A DNA stretch of 64,000 nt from Chitinophaga filiformis. GTDB taxonomy: Bacteria > Bacteroidota > Bacteroidia > Chitinophagales > Chitinophagaceae. Numbering within the stretch: the stretch's first letter is position 1; each line of letters opens with the position of its first letter. Where the stretch lies: assembly GCF_021646545.1 (NCBI RefSeq), contig NZ_JAKIRP010000001.1, forward strand, positions 1,302,001 through 1,366,000, in the 5' to 3' direction. The position numbers and the translations under genes are program-made. This document shows positions 36,626 to 45,691 of this stretch, in pieces. Under the pieces are notes generated by a model. The model ran no database searches, had not been told where the DNA came from, and was given only the letters and a program-made list of their open reading frames with translations.

Positions 36626-38002
36626 ATGAGAAATTACCTGCTGCCGGCGCTGTTGGCCTTCACCATCCCGGTATGTGCACAACAGCAGGAGAGCGACTCC
36701 CTGGTTTTAAGACAACTGGCTACCGAAGTCCTGACACATAGTAAGGCATATTCTAATCTGAGGGATCTTACCCAGCAGGTAGGAGGCCGTCTTGCCGGAT
36801 CTCCGCAAATGGTGAAAGCTGAAAAATGGGGTGAAAAAGTATTAAAAGATGCCGGTGCAGACACTGTCTATATGCAGGCCTGCCAGGTACCTCATTGGGT
36901 AAGAGGCGCGAAGGAAGAGGTGCGTATCATTTCCCGCCGCCGCGACTTTATTCCTCCGCTGAATGTACTGGCCCTGGGTAACTCAGTAGGCAGCGGCCCT
37001 TCCGGCATTACTGCACCTGTACTGGAAGTCTCCTCTTTTGAAGACCTGGAGGCGAAGAAAGACCAGGTAAAAGGGAAGATCGTGTTTTATAACTACGCTT
37101 TTAAACCCGAGTTTATCCGCACCTTCGAGTCATACGGAGACGCAGTAAGATACCGCGGACAAGGCGCCAGCCGTGCTGCCAAATATGGCGCACTCGCAGT
37201 AGTGGTACGGTCCATGACCCATGGCGCCAACAATTTACCACATACAGGGGCCATGCACTATAATGATTCCTTCCCTAAGATCCCGGCTGTAGCCGTAGGC
37301 CTGGAAGATGCCGAACTGCTGAGCAACCGGCTGAAAGGTGAATCTGACCTGAAACTGTACCTGAAAACCAATTGTAAAATGCTGCCTGATACTACTGGGC
37401 ACAACGTGATCGGTGAGATCCGTGGTACGGAATTCCCCGATCAGTTTATCACTGTAGGCGGACACCTGGATTCCTGGGATGTAAACCAGGGAGCGCATGA
37501 TGATGGTACCGGCTGCGTGCAGTCAGTGGAATTGCTGCGTGCATTCAAAGCGGCAGGCATTAAACCTAAACGTACTATCCGTATAGTGCTGTTTGCCAAT
37601 GAAGAGAATGGCACCCGCGGTGGTAAGAAATATGCCGCTGAAGCGAAAGCGAAAGGAGAGCACCATATCTTCGCATTGGAAAGCGATGCAGGTGGTTTTA
37701 CGCCCCGTGGCTTTTCATTCATGATGCCGGCAGAGAAACAGGCTAAGATCATCTCCTGGGCACCTTTATTCCGCCCTTATGATGTATATGACTTTACATC
37801 TGCCGGAGGAGGCGTGGACGTTGGAGAACTGTATGAGGCGATAGGTACTCCTATTGGCGAACTAATGCCTGACTCCCAGCGTTATTTTGATCTGCACCAT
37901 GCTGCCAATGATACCTTTGAAGCGGTGAATAAGAGAGAGCTGGAACTAGGTGCTTTCAGCATGGCCGGGTTGATCTATCTGATCGATAAATACGGACTTT
38001 AA
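36626..38002 (+). CDS. M28 family zinc metallopeptidase (carboxypeptidase Q-like), secreted
   Basis: A 458-residue exported aminopeptidase or carboxypeptidase. Signal MRNYLLPALLAFTIPVCAQ. A PA-domain insert (GITAPVLEVSSFEDLEAKKDQVKGKIVFYN) precedes the catalytic region, where all zinc ligands are present: GGHLDSWD and GAHDDGTGC, FANEENGTRG, LESDAGGF and DLHHAANDT. It most resembles plasma glutamate carboxypeptidase/CPQ. A GTG at 36620 would add two residues. Likely scavenges peptides in the periplasm or outside. The next gene starts 25 bases downstream. Confidence 0.92.
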   Translation: MRNYLLPALLAFTIPVCAQQQESDSLVLRQLATEVLTHSKAYSNLRDLTQQVGGRLAGSPQMVKAEKWGEKVLKDAGADTVYMQACQVPHWVRGAKEEVRIISRRRDFIPPLNVLALGNSVGSGPSGITAPVLEVSSFEDLEAKKDQVKGKIVFYNYAFKPEFIRTFESYGDAVRYRGQGASRAAKYGALAVVVRSMTHGANNLPHTGAMHYNDSFPKIPAVAVGLEDAELLSNRLKGESDLKLYLKTNCKMLPDTTGHNVIGEIRGTEFPDQFITVGGHLDSWDVNQGAHDDGTGCVQSVELLRAFKAAGIKPKRTIRIVLFANEENGTRGGKKYAAEAKAKGEHHIFALESDAGGFTPRGFSFMMPAEKQAKIISWAPLFRPYDVYDFTSAGGGVDVGELYEAIGTPIGELMPDSQRYFDLHHAANDTFEAVNKRELELGAFSMAGLIYLIDKYGL

Positions 38003-38027
38003 TCCTTACCTGTATCAAATAAACAAT

Positions 38028-38405
38028 ATGCGCAGATTCCTTTTTATGGTGGTGGGTGGCGTACTTGTGGTGTTGGCCTTTATTTTCCTGTATAGATACT
38101 ACTTCGTGTTCGGTCGCGGGGTGAAAGCGGGTGAGCTGAATTACTTTGTAGAGAAGGGGTACGTTTTCAAGACATTCGAAGGCCGTCTTATCCAGAGTGG
38201 CTACCGCTCTAAACAGCCCGGAGCGCTGCAGTCAAATGAATTTCAGTTCTCTGTGACAGACAAACGTGTGGCCGATCGTCTCATGACCAGCAGCGGAAAG
38301 TTTGTAGAGCTGCATTACAAGGAATATCTGGGCTCACTTCCCTGGCGCGGGGTCAGCAACTTTATTGTGGACAGCGTGATCACAGTGAAAGAAGTAGCGA
38401 ATTAA
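38028..38405 (+). CDS. Conserved membrane-anchored hypothetical protein
   Basis: A 125-residue protein with one N-terminal helix (FLFMVVGGVLVVLAFIFLYRYYFVFG) and a beta-rich outer domain with EKGYVFKTFEGRLIQSGYRS. Homologues in this phylum are sometimes called 6-phosphogluconate dehydrogenase, which the sequence does not support: no nucleotide-binding motif is present. Follows the M28 peptidase by 25 bases. Function unknown. Confidence 0.75.
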   Translation: MRRFLFMVVGGVLVVLAFIFLYRYYFVFGRGVKAGELNYFVEKGYVFKTFEGRLIQSGYRSKQPGALQSNEFQFSVTDKRVADRLMTSSGKFVELHYKEYLGSLPWRGVSNFIVDSVITVKEVAN

Positions 38406-38480
38406 TAGAAAAGAGATCGGGAATGAATACCAGGAATGAATCCGGCGTAAATCATTATCCCCGGCGATGTAACAAACGAT

Positions 38481-38534
38481 AATCGGCTCCAGGTGCCGTG
38501 TGTTTGTAGCCCGGGGTTTTCAACCCCGGGGACA
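38481..38534. repeat. Double-hairpin repeat element, copy 1
   Basis: Copy of a two-hairpin unit: an aatcggctcc...ggtgccg hairpin and a cccggggttttcaaccccggg hairpin. A second, slightly different copy follows at 38557-38615. Confidence 0.6.
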
Positions 38535-38556
38535 TATGCGCACCAACATAACGACA

Positions 38557-38615
38557 AATCGGCTCCTCTGGTGCCGATTGTTTATAGCCCCGGGTTTTCA
38601 ACCCGGGGATTTTTT
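38557..38615. repeat. Double-hairpin repeat element, copy 2, also acts as terminator
   Basis: Second copy with the same two hairpins, here aatcggctcc/ggtgccgatt and ccccgggttttcaacccgggg, followed by a T-run on the plus strand. The second hairpin can terminate the upstream gene; on the minus strand it follows the methylase gene. Confidence 0.65.
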
Positions 38616-38640
38616 ATCTCTGGTGATTTTTGCTGATTGT

Positions 38641-39348
38641 TTATTGTGCCAGCAGTAGGAATATGGCTGGCTTCTTATGCAGCTCCGGCAACTGTTGTTT
38701 CCAGGCCTTTACCGACTTTGTGCGGATAAATTCTTCAGGTCCGGTAATATCTGCCGCTACGCATACCTGCGTAGTTTCTTTGCAGTTATCGAGTATATCT
38801 TTCAGCAGCTGATTATTACGGTAAGGCGTTTCTATGAAAAGCTGCGTCTGTTGTTTCTTTTGCGATTGCATTTCCAGCTCGCGTATGGCCTTTACTCTTT
38901 CCGGTGGTTTTACCGGCAGATAGCCCACGAACTGGAAGTTTTGCCCATTCATGCCTGATGCCATCAGGGCCAGTAACATGGAGTTGGGACCCACCATGGG
39001 AATGACCTGTGCATTTATGGCATGGGCTACCTGTACTACAAGATGCCCCGGATCGGCAATAGCCGGACAACCGGCTTCACTGATCACCCCAATATCCTTT
39101 CCTGAGAGTAATATTTGTTTTGCCAGCGCAGTATCCGGCGGATGATTTTCATGCATCAGCAGTAGCTGCAGGGCATCTATGTTGATACTTTTATCCAGCG
39201 CTTTCAGGTACCGTCTGGCGGTACGCTCATTCTCCACAAAGAATACGGTGATCTGCTGTACTATGGGTGTAATATAGGCCGGAATAGTATGAAGCGTGTC
39301 CGGACTGAGTACAGTTGGGATCAGGTATACTTTACCAGGTTGCGCCAT
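38641..39348 (-). CDS. SAM-dependent methyltransferase of the RsmI/tetrapyrrole methylase class
   Basis: A 235-residue methyltransferase related to RsmI, which methylates 16S rRNA cytidine 1402. It has GKVYLIPTVLS at the N-terminus, IGVISEAGCPAIADPGHLVV, the MVGPNSMLLALMASGM substrate loop and FIETPYRN. It is shorter and more diverged than true RsmI, as in many Bacteroidota which carry both versions, so the target may be different. The start at MAQPGKVYL (39348) overlaps the upstream EI24 gene by 17 bases; an ATG at 39387 would overlap by 56. Confidence 0.85.
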   Translation of the reverse strand: MAQPGKVYLIPTVLSPDTLHTIPAYITPIVQQITVFFVENERTARRYLKALDKSINIDALQLLLMHENHPPDTALAKQILLSGKDIGVISEAGCPAIADPGHLVVQVAHAINAQVIPMVGPNSMLLALMASGMNGQNFQFVGYLPVKPPERVKAIRELEMQSQKKQQTQLFIETPYRNNQLLKDILDNCKETTQVCVAADITGPEEFIRTKSVKAWKQQLPELHKKPAIFLLLAQ

Positions 39349-40111
39349 GAAGTAACTTTTTGTCTGATAAATGAATGGTGGCAGCAATCACTGCATAGGA
39401 CGGCGCCAGTACCCATCCAAGCACCGGAATGAACATCAGGAGATAAAACACAATGCCATTACCCAATGCAATACCCCTGTGATCCTTGATAAACCTGATA
39501 CTCTGCCTTGTGCTCATCTGATGCCGCTCACAGCTGTAATCGACCATGGAAAAGCCATAGAAGTAACACTCTATGAAGAAGGCAAACAATGGTGTGATCC
39601 AGCCCACTATCGGTATGAATGACAGCACGATCAATAACACGACTGCGATAGTCTGATACAGCATATTACGCAGCGAGATAGTGATACCCCTCGCCATGTC
39701 TTTGAGAAACTGCTGCATGCTGAAGGGAAATTCCCGGCGTTCCAGGATGGCCTCTGTCTTCTCTGAGAGATAGGCGAACAATGGGGATCCGAGAATAAGG
39801 AAAAGATATTTATAGTAGGAAAAGTACAGTAGCAGTATCATGATCCTGATAGAGAATGCCAGCAGGATGAAGAAGAAGCTGACCCAGCTGCTTTCCAGAT
39901 CCTGGATCCATGTTTTTAATGGCAACAGGTTAAACAGGTATTCCACAAAATCTCCTGAATATCCCCATACAAAGTAACTCCCCGTCATGAACAATATGCA
40001 ATACAGTATACCGGGTACGAGTATCCATTTCCATAACTTGTGCTGCATAATAAACTGATGTGCTTTCCCGTAGGCCTGAATTGCGGCCAGCACTTCTCTG
40101 AATGAAAACAA
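39332..40111 (-). CDS. EI24/CysZ-like integral membrane protein
   Basis: A 259-residue inner-membrane protein with about four to six hydrophobic helices and the EI24 family pattern (LGSPLFAYLSEKTEAI, SFIPIVGWITPLFAFFIECYFYGFSMVDYS, MFIPVLGWVLAPSYAVIAATI). In other bacteria CysZ takes up sulfate; no sulfate genes are near, so the substrate is open. Stops 17 bases into the methylase gene. Confidence 0.82.
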   Translation of the reverse strand: MFSFREVLAAIQAYGKAHQFIMQHKLWKWILVPGILYCILFMTGSYFVWGYSGDFVEYLFNLLPLKTWIQDLESSWVSFFFILLAFSIRIMILLLYFSYYKYLFLILGSPLFAYLSEKTEAILERREFPFSMQQFLKDMARGITISLRNMLYQTIAVVLLIVLSFIPIVGWITPLFAFFIECYFYGFSMVDYSCERHQMSTRQSIRFIKDHRGIALGNGIVFYLLMFIPVLGWVLAPSYAVIAATIHLSDKKLLHGATW

Positions 40112-40218
40112 AATCCTGGAATTTTAGTGATTAGTTATTCGCTATAAGCATTGATCCGGTTGTAAGTAACTAAAAATCAGTGGAACAATGGTAAAAAATA
40201 TAGGGCGGCAATAAAAAA

Positions 40219-40243
40219 CCTGCCAGCTTATGCAACTGGCAGG
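40219..40243 (-). terminator. Terminator of the PorP/SprF-like gene
   Basis: Eight-base perfect stem (cctgccag/ctggcagg) followed on the minus strand by a T-run. Confidence 0.75.
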
Positions 40244-40266
40244 CTATTTTGAAATGATTTATCAGG

Positions 40267-41283
40267 TCAGAACCTTGGACACAAAGTTCTGTACTTGCTA
40301 CCTTCATTGCGTCTGTGCACGTAGATGATGGAAAGCTCCATACCACCACGATAGTTAGATGCCGGTTTCAAAGTAGATACGTTCATATCGTATGAAGCGC
40401 CGATAGTGAAACCGTTGATCTCGAGACCTACGTAAGGGTTGATCGCATCTTTCAGACGGCACCAGCTACCCAGATAGAAGGTAGTCGGATTTTCGTCATC
40501 GCCATTCAGGTTGAAACCGTAAGCGCCACCGAAAGCAAATTCAGAAGCTGTACTTTGTTTCATATAGAGGGCGCTGAAGTGAATGCGGTTATTGCCATTT
40601 ACCGGTACAGAGCCTCCACCGTGAGCTGTCCAGCGTGACGTCAGACGGTTGTTGTTCTGCGCCATGAATGTTTCAGTAGGCTGTGTGATGTGGTAATAGG
40701 AAACACCCATGTAGATATTGGATGATTCACCTACCAGACCGTTATAGAGGATACCGATATTTGGATCAAGATAGGAGATAGTCGGGTTTACAAAGGTCTC
40801 GCCACTTGGGATGGAAGGATTGTAACCGGTGTTGTCTATCTGATTTTCAAATACCAGCTTTGTCTGATCGAGTCGTTTCTGTACGTAAGTAGCCTGCAAA
40901 CCTACTGCCAGGGTATGGTTTCCTTCCGGATCCAGACCTTTGTGGTAAGCTGTGCTAAAGCTGAGATAGGTCGACGTCAGTGCACCACCGCCGGTCCTGT
41001 CATACATCGCCATTACCCCAACACCCCAGATATCAGTATAGGACAGTACATTCTTCAGAATTCCAAAGTCTACTGCAGCAGTACCGGTAGTAAAGGGAGT
41101 CGAGATACTTCTCCACTGTGAACGGTAGTTCCCTGAAACACGAAAGTCGCCTGAAAACAGGCCTGTAAATGCCGGATTAAGTGTGAGTGGAGAGGCAAAG
41201 AACTGCGAAAAATGCGGGTCCTGCGCCCTGGCCGGGTTCATCAGATAAAGGGCAAGCGTGAAAAACAGCAACACTTTTTTCAT
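40267..41283 (-). CDS. PorP/SprF family type IX secretion outer-membrane protein
   Basis: A 338-residue protein with signal MKKVLLFFTLALYLMNPARAQ, then DPHFSQFFASPLTLNPAFTGL and a beta-barrel ending TLCPRF, both typical of PorP/SprF. In Flavobacterium, SprF acts with the adhesin SprB; there are many paralogues, so I do not assign a symbol. No sprB-like gene is next to it. A longer frame to 41349 adds 22 residues before the signal peptide and is rejected. Confidence 0.9.
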   Translation of the reverse strand: MKKVLLFFTLALYLMNPARAQDPHFSQFFASPLTLNPAFTGLFSGDFRVSGNYRSQWRSISTPFTTGTAAVDFGILKNVLSYTDIWGVGVMAMYDRTGGGALTSTYLSFSTAYHKGLDPEGNHTLAVGLQATYVQKRLDQTKLVFENQIDNTGYNPSIPSGETFVNPTISYLDPNIGILYNGLVGESSNIYMGVSYYHITQPTETFMAQNNNRLTSRWTAHGGGSVPVNGNNRIHFSALYMKQSTASEFAFGGAYGFNLNGDDENPTTFYLGSWCRLKDAINPYVGLEINGFTIGASYDMNVSTLKPASNYRGGMELSIIYVHRRNEGSKYRTLCPRF

Positions 41284-41486
41284 AAAACAATACTTGAATA
41301 GTATAGGGTTTTCCCATGGTTCCATGTGAAGGTACACAATGCTGCTCATATTTCAAATTAAAAATATATAACATTGTTTATGGGAACCCCCTAAAGTGTT
41401 ATGAATGAATGACTAAACGAAATAGTTTTTCTTTGGTTGACTACTCATTTCCTCTAAAGAATATCCTATCTGTCGATATTTGGCTC

Positions 41487-42140
41487 TTACTGTTGTAGTT
41501 TGTTTCCAAATGCGAGGTCTCCGGCATCTCCAAGTCCTGGTACAATGTATCCTTTGGCTGTCAGTTCATCATCAATGTCGCCGGCCCAGATGCTTAGGTT
41601 ACTGTCTGCATGTCTCTGAACATATTCTATCCCTACAGTACAGGCAATTGCTACGACCAGGTGAATATGTTTGGGTTTTCCCAGGCTTTGCAGGTGTTCG
41701 ATGGTTTTCACCAGAGATGCACCCGTTGCCAGCATGGGATCTGATAGTATAACTACCTGGCCATCAATAGAAGGACTGGACACATATTCCAGGTTGATAT
41801 CGAAGGTGCCGTCGTGTTTATGCTTACGATAAGCAGAAATGAAGGCATGATCAGCTTTATCAAAGTAGTGAAGCAGTCCCTGATGGAGGGCTAACCCTGC
41901 CCTCAGGATAGTGGCCAGAACAGGTTGTTGTTTCAACACCCTGCAATTGGCAATGCCCAATGGTGTCTGGACTTCCTTCTCTTCGTATTCCAATGTTTTA
42001 CTGATCTCGTAAGCTGCTATTTCTCCGAGTCTTTCCATGTTGCGCCGGAAACGCATGCGGTCTGTCTGTACTTCCACGCTTCTGATCTCACTCAACCAGT
42101 TGCCTACTAACGAATTGGTGCTACTTAGATTCACTATCAT
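41487..42140 (-). CDS. upp: Uracil phosphoribosyltransferase
   Basis: Salvage enzyme converting uracil and PRPP to UMP. 217 residues. PRPP-binding motif VVILSDPMLATGASLVKTIEHL (within residues 128-150), N-terminal RRNMERLGEIAAYEISKTL, ILRAGLALHQGLL, and the uracil-binding C-terminus GLGDAGDLAFG. Fits Upp rather than other PRTases. Single gene, separated from neighbours. Confidence 0.96.
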   Translation of the reverse strand: MIVNLSSTNSLVGNWLSEIRSVEVQTDRMRFRRNMERLGEIAAYEISKTLEYEEKEVQTPLGIANCRVLKQQPVLATILRAGLALHQGLLHYFDKADHAFISAYRKHKHDGTFDINLEYVSSPSIDGQVVILSDPMLATGASLVKTIEHLQSLGKPKHIHLVVAIACTVGIEYVQRHADSNLSIWAGDIDDELTAKGYIVPGLGDAGDLAFGNKLQQ

Positions 42141-42200
42141 GTATGCAAAATACCAAAATTTTCAGAGCCTGAAAGTGTAAATAACAATAAAGTAACGAAA

Positions 42201-42235
42201 AGACCGGTCACAGGACTGAAACCTATAACCGGTCT
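42201..42235 (-). terminator. Terminator of the vWA/CarboxypepD_reg gene
   Basis: Eight-base perfect stem agaccggt/accggtct with a TTTT run on the minus strand, 78 bases after the stop of the gene on that strand. Confidence 0.6.
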
Positions 42236-42312
42236 AACACAAACGGTGGATTAACTAACGTATACTATGGATTTAACTCACACAAACGATGGATGAAGGC
42301 CGGCTTACAGAA

Positions 42313-44262
42313 CTATTTTGTACCATGGTTGTTACTGATTAATTGCGCTTTTTTAACCAATTGAATGAATTCTGCGCGGTATCCTTCTTCATCTGTCCCA
42401 CGGGCATTTCCAGCCAGTTTAAGGACCTGATCCCAGGAGGCGTTTCCTTTATGTTCGGAATTGCGCAGCAGCAATCCGAAGTCTGCAACTGCCGTGGCCA
42501 TACGGAAATCCTCAGGAGCTGCAGTAATATCCTGGTTTTTCCAGCGCAATACCTGTGTGATTAGTTGACTGGTGCTGGCCTTGGGCTCTTTGTAACGCAG
42601 TTTGACGGTAAGTACTTCCGAACTGTTCCCTGCAGGTTGTTTTGCCAGCTGGTATTTCAACGGATCTACCGCCAGTGGCTGTTCGCTTCCCTTAGATGAC
42701 GGAACGATCTCATATAAGGCAGTTACAGTATGTCCTGCTCCCATATCGCCAGCGTCCTTCTTATCGTTGTTGAAATCTTCATTCTGCAGCATCCTGTTCT
42801 CATAACCTACCAGCCTGTACGATTGTACATATTTGGGGTTAAATTCTATCTGCAGCTTTACATCTTTTGCAATTGTGAACAGGGTTCCGCCAAACTCAGT
42901 AACGAACGTACGGCGTGCTTCTTCGAAATTGTCTATGTAAGCGTAGTTGCCATTTCCTTTGTCGGCAAGTATTTCGAGTTTATTGTCTTTGTAGTTGCCC
43001 ATGCCAAAACCCAGTACGGAAAGGAAAATGCCTTTTTCACGTTCCCGCTCAATAATGCGCTGCAGTTCTCCATCGCTGGAGGGGCCGACATTGAAATCAC
43101 CATCAGTAGCAATGATCACGCGGTTATTGCCATGCTGTAATAGGTTCTCCGCTGCTGTTTTGTATGCCAGCACGATGCCTTCTCCACCGGCAGTAGAGCC
43201 ACCGGCTTCCAGTTTGTCCAGCGCATCAAGAATAGCAGTTTTATTTTCTCCGGAAGTAGAAGGCAATACTAAACCAGCTGCACCTGCATATACCACGATT
43301 GCTACTTTGTCAGCTGGTCTTAACTGAGCAGTCAACGCTTTGAATGCCTGCTTTACCAGTGGTAACCGTTGTGCGCCAGACATAGAGCCGGATACGTCGA
43401 TCAGGAAAACGAGGTTGGAAGGAGGGAGATTGTCTTTTGCTACTTCCCTGCCCTTTAATGCAATACGTACCAGCTGATGATCCGTATTCCACGGACAAAC
43501 AGCCATATCTGTATGGATGGCCACAGGTGCATTTCCCGTAGGATTACCGTATCTATAATCGAAATAATTGATCATCTCTTCCACTCTTACTGCATCCGTG
43601 GGAGGCAGCTCGCCATTGTTCAGGAAACGCCTGATATTGGAATAGGAAGCACGGTCTACGTCAATGGAGAAAGTGCTCAGCGGTTGTTCTGTAACAGCAT
43701 GGAAAATGTTCTCATTGATTGGGCTGTAATCTTCAGTTTGATGGCCGTAATAACTTGTTGACGCTCTTGATCCATAAATAGCTGAAGAATTGACACCACT
43801 GATCATTACTTTGTCTCTTCGTATTCCGTAACCTGTGACTACCACTTCTTTCATTGCCGGTGGCGGTGCTGGCGCCTGTTCGTTCATGACTATCCGTTGT
43901 GGCAGGTTTTTAATTTTAATATCATCCGCGGTAGCAGGAACCGGCTTTAAGCGGATATTGAGCTTACCTTTTTGGTTAAAGGGAACCAGCAGTGTATCTG
44001 TCTTGTAGCCTGTCAGTGAAACATAAATGATGGCTTGCTTTCCATCAAAGGAAATATTGAACTGACCTTTTTTATTGGTAGTGATTTTTGTCTTATTGAT
44101 AGCGGGAGCTGCCAGTTGTACCATAGCGCCGGCCAGCGGTGTTTTGGTATTGTGGTCGGTGACAGTCCCCTCTATTTTATTCTGGGATTGCGCCCATCCG
44201 GGAGTGGCCGATATACTGAGGATGAACAACCCTGTCAGCAGGAGGAACAGATGTCTTTGCAT
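42313..44262 (-). CDS. Secreted vWA protein with CarboxypepD_reg-like domain (YfbK-like)
   Basis: A 649-residue exported protein: signal MQRHLFLLLTGLFILSISATPGWAQ, a carboxypeptidase-regulatory-like beta-sandwich (about 25-110, IEGTVTDHNTKTPLAGAMVQL), a linker, then a vWA domain with an intact metal site (FLIDVSGSMSGA, DGDFNVGPS) and a C-terminal DUF3520 region. The same architecture occurs in YfbK. Such proteins in Bacteroidota are surface or periplasmic and their partners are unknown. A longer frame to 44298 is rejected in favour of the signal peptide. Confidence 0.88.
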   Translation of the reverse strand: MQRHLFLLLTGLFILSISATPGWAQSQNKIEGTVTDHNTKTPLAGAMVQLAAPAINKTKITTNKKGQFNISFDGKQAIIYVSLTGYKTDTLLVPFNQKGKLNIRLKPVPATADDIKIKNLPQRIVMNEQAPAPPPAMKEVVVTGYGIRRDKVMISGVNSSAIYGSRASTSYYGHQTEDYSPINENIFHAVTEQPLSTFSIDVDRASYSNIRRFLNNGELPPTDAVRVEEMINYFDYRYGNPTGNAPVAIHTDMAVCPWNTDHQLVRIALKGREVAKDNLPPSNLVFLIDVSGSMSGAQRLPLVKQAFKALTAQLRPADKVAIVVYAGAAGLVLPSTSGENKTAILDALDKLEAGGSTAGGEGIVLAYKTAAENLLQHGNNRVIIATDGDFNVGPSSDGELQRIIEREREKGIFLSVLGFGMGNYKDNKLEILADKGNGNYAYIDNFEEARRTFVTEFGGTLFTIAKDVKLQIEFNPKYVQSYRLVGYENRMLQNEDFNNDKKDAGDMGAGHTVTALYEIVPSSKGSEQPLAVDPLKYQLAKQPAGNSSEVLTVKLRYKEPKASTSQLITQVLRWKNQDITAAPEDFRMATAVADFGLLLRNSEHKGNASWDQVLKLAGNARGTDEEGYRAEFIQLVKKAQLISNNHGTK

Positions 44263-44351
44263 AGCACAATTTTTTAGTCTGCCTATATGATGCTCCACAT
44301 ACCCCCGATTCCATAAAAAGTGAAAAAAAAGTATGTAAACACCACATTATT

Positions 44352-44359
44352 TACTTTTG
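44352..44359 (+). promoter_or_regulatory. -7 promoter box for anmK
   Basis: TACTTTTG, an exact TAnnTTTG match 15 bases before the ATG. Confidence 0.55.
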
Positions 44360-44374
44360 CACAAATTTTAGTGC

Positions 44375-45457
44375 ATGGTTTATAATGTAATAGGCGTAAC
44401 GTCAGGCACTTCGCTGGCAGGATTGGATGTTGTTTTTGCAGCCCTGACGGAAGTAAGGGGTAAATGGACCTATGAGATAAAGGCGGCAGAGCGCCTGACA
44501 TATACTACGGAATGGGAGGAGAAACTGGGAGGAGCGGCAAATCTGCCTGCCAGGGATTACCTGTTGCTGAACAGCGAATACGGGCATTACATCGGCCATA
44601 CTGTCAATCAATTCATATCGCAACACCAGCTGGACCACCAGGTGCATTTCATAGTGGTGCATGGGCATCCTGTATTTCATGTGCCGGCACAGAAGATGAC
44701 CGCTCAGCTGGGAGATGGTGCTGCAATTGCTGCTGTAACCGGTTTATCGGTTATCAGCGATCTGCGTGCTATGGATATTGCCCTGGGAGGAAAAGGAGCG
44801 CCTATCTTTCCGATAGCCGAGCAGCTGTTGTTCCCGGATTATCGTTACCGGATCAACCTGGGAGAAAACGCGACAATGGCCCTACAGAAAGAAGGTCAAT
44901 TGCTGGCATTTGATATCTGTCCTTGTAACTATGTATTGGATAGCCTGGCTGAAACACTCGGTCGTAGCTATGACGAAGAGGGAAAGCTCGCAGCAGGCGG
45001 TGTGACTGATCAGCCATTATTGAATGCACTGAATGGATTGGCATTCTACCATGAAAGTTATCCAAGAACACTCGCTTCAAAATTTGGAACCGGTGTTGTA
45101 ATGCCAATGATCCAGGAACATCAGTTGTCAACACAGGGAAAACTGAACACTTATACACACCATATTGCAGCGCAGATTGAGAAAGTAATGAAAGACTTCC
45201 AGCCACACGAAGGAGAGGAGGGCGCAAACAGCTTATTGCTTACAGGCGGAGGTACTGCAAATACATATCTGGTAAAAGTGATAGCCGAAATATTACAACC
45301 GTTGAACATTGCCGTAACGGTACAGCAGGAGCCTTTCCGCAATGCGTTAATGATTGCACTGCTGGGCGCCTTACGCTGGAGGCAGGAACCCAATGCATTG
45401 GCTGGTGTAACAGGCGCTGACAAAGATAGTGTAGGCGGTGCGTTGTGGGCTGTTTAA
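44375..45457 (+). CDS. anmK: Anhydro-N-acetylmuramic acid kinase
   Basis: Cytoplasmic recycling enzyme that phosphorylates and opens anhydro-MurNAc from the cell wall. 360 residues, ASKHA fold. SGTSLAGLDVVFA, VHGHPVFHVP, DLRAMDIALGGKGAPIFPIAE (with catalytic Asp in DIA) and LLLTGGGTANTYL are present. Two segments diverge from the enterobacterial enzyme: NLGENATM in place of NIGGFAN and FDICPCNYVLD in place of FDTGPGN, close to the sugar site. Similar variants exist in Bacteroidota, so activity is likely but may favour another anhydro sugar. No other recycling gene is adjacent. Confidence 0.9.
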   Translation: MVYNVIGVTSGTSLAGLDVVFAALTEVRGKWTYEIKAAERLTYTTEWEEKLGGAANLPARDYLLLNSEYGHYIGHTVNQFISQHQLDHQVHFIVVHGHPVFHVPAQKMTAQLGDGAAIAAVTGLSVISDLRAMDIALGGKGAPIFPIAEQLLFPDYRYRINLGENATMALQKEGQLLAFDICPCNYVLDSLAETLGRSYDEEGKLAAGGVTDQPLLNALNGLAFYHESYPRTLASKFGTGVVMPMIQEHQLSTQGKLNTYTHHIAAQIEKVMKDFQPHEGEEGANSLLLTGGGTANTYLVKVIAEILQPLNIAVTVQQEPFRNALMIALLGALRWRQEPNALAGVTGADKDSVGGALWAV

Positions 45458-45474
45458 AAGGCTGGCATAGCTTC

Positions 45475-45519
45475 GATTGCAGGAGTATACATGCGTTTGC
45501 GTTTTATACTCCTGCAATC
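45475..45519. other. Intergenic hairpin after anmK
   Basis: Perfect 15-base inverted repeat (gattgcaggagtata at 45475-45489, complement at 45505-45519) with a 15-base loop. It probably terminates anmK although a T-run is missing. Confidence 0.55.
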
Positions 45520-45537
45520 AAAACATATCATCAAAGG

Positions 45538-45691
45538 TCAATCCTACAGCGCTGTAGCTAAATGTATCCCCATCGAAAACAAAAGATCAATCATACAGCG
45601 TTGCGGCAGTGAAGCTAAAATATATCTCCATCAAAAATCAAAGTTCAGTCTTACAACACTGCCGCTGTAAAGCTGAATGTATCACCATCAA
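45538..45691. repeat. Three imperfect tandem copies of the adenine deaminase gene 3' end
   Basis: A unit of 57-58 bases occurs three times. The last (45649-45691) is the authentic end of the adenine deaminase gene on the minus strand; the other two lie beyond its stop codon and still spell FDGD near their starts. The anchors ccatc(a/g) lie at 45570, 45628 and 45685. Confidence 0.7.

Noticed and set aside
45538..45691. Regular 57-58-base repeats considered as a CRISPR array
   Set aside because: The repeats are imperfect, only three, and match the adenine deaminase gene end; no conserved repeat and unique spacer pattern and no cas gene.
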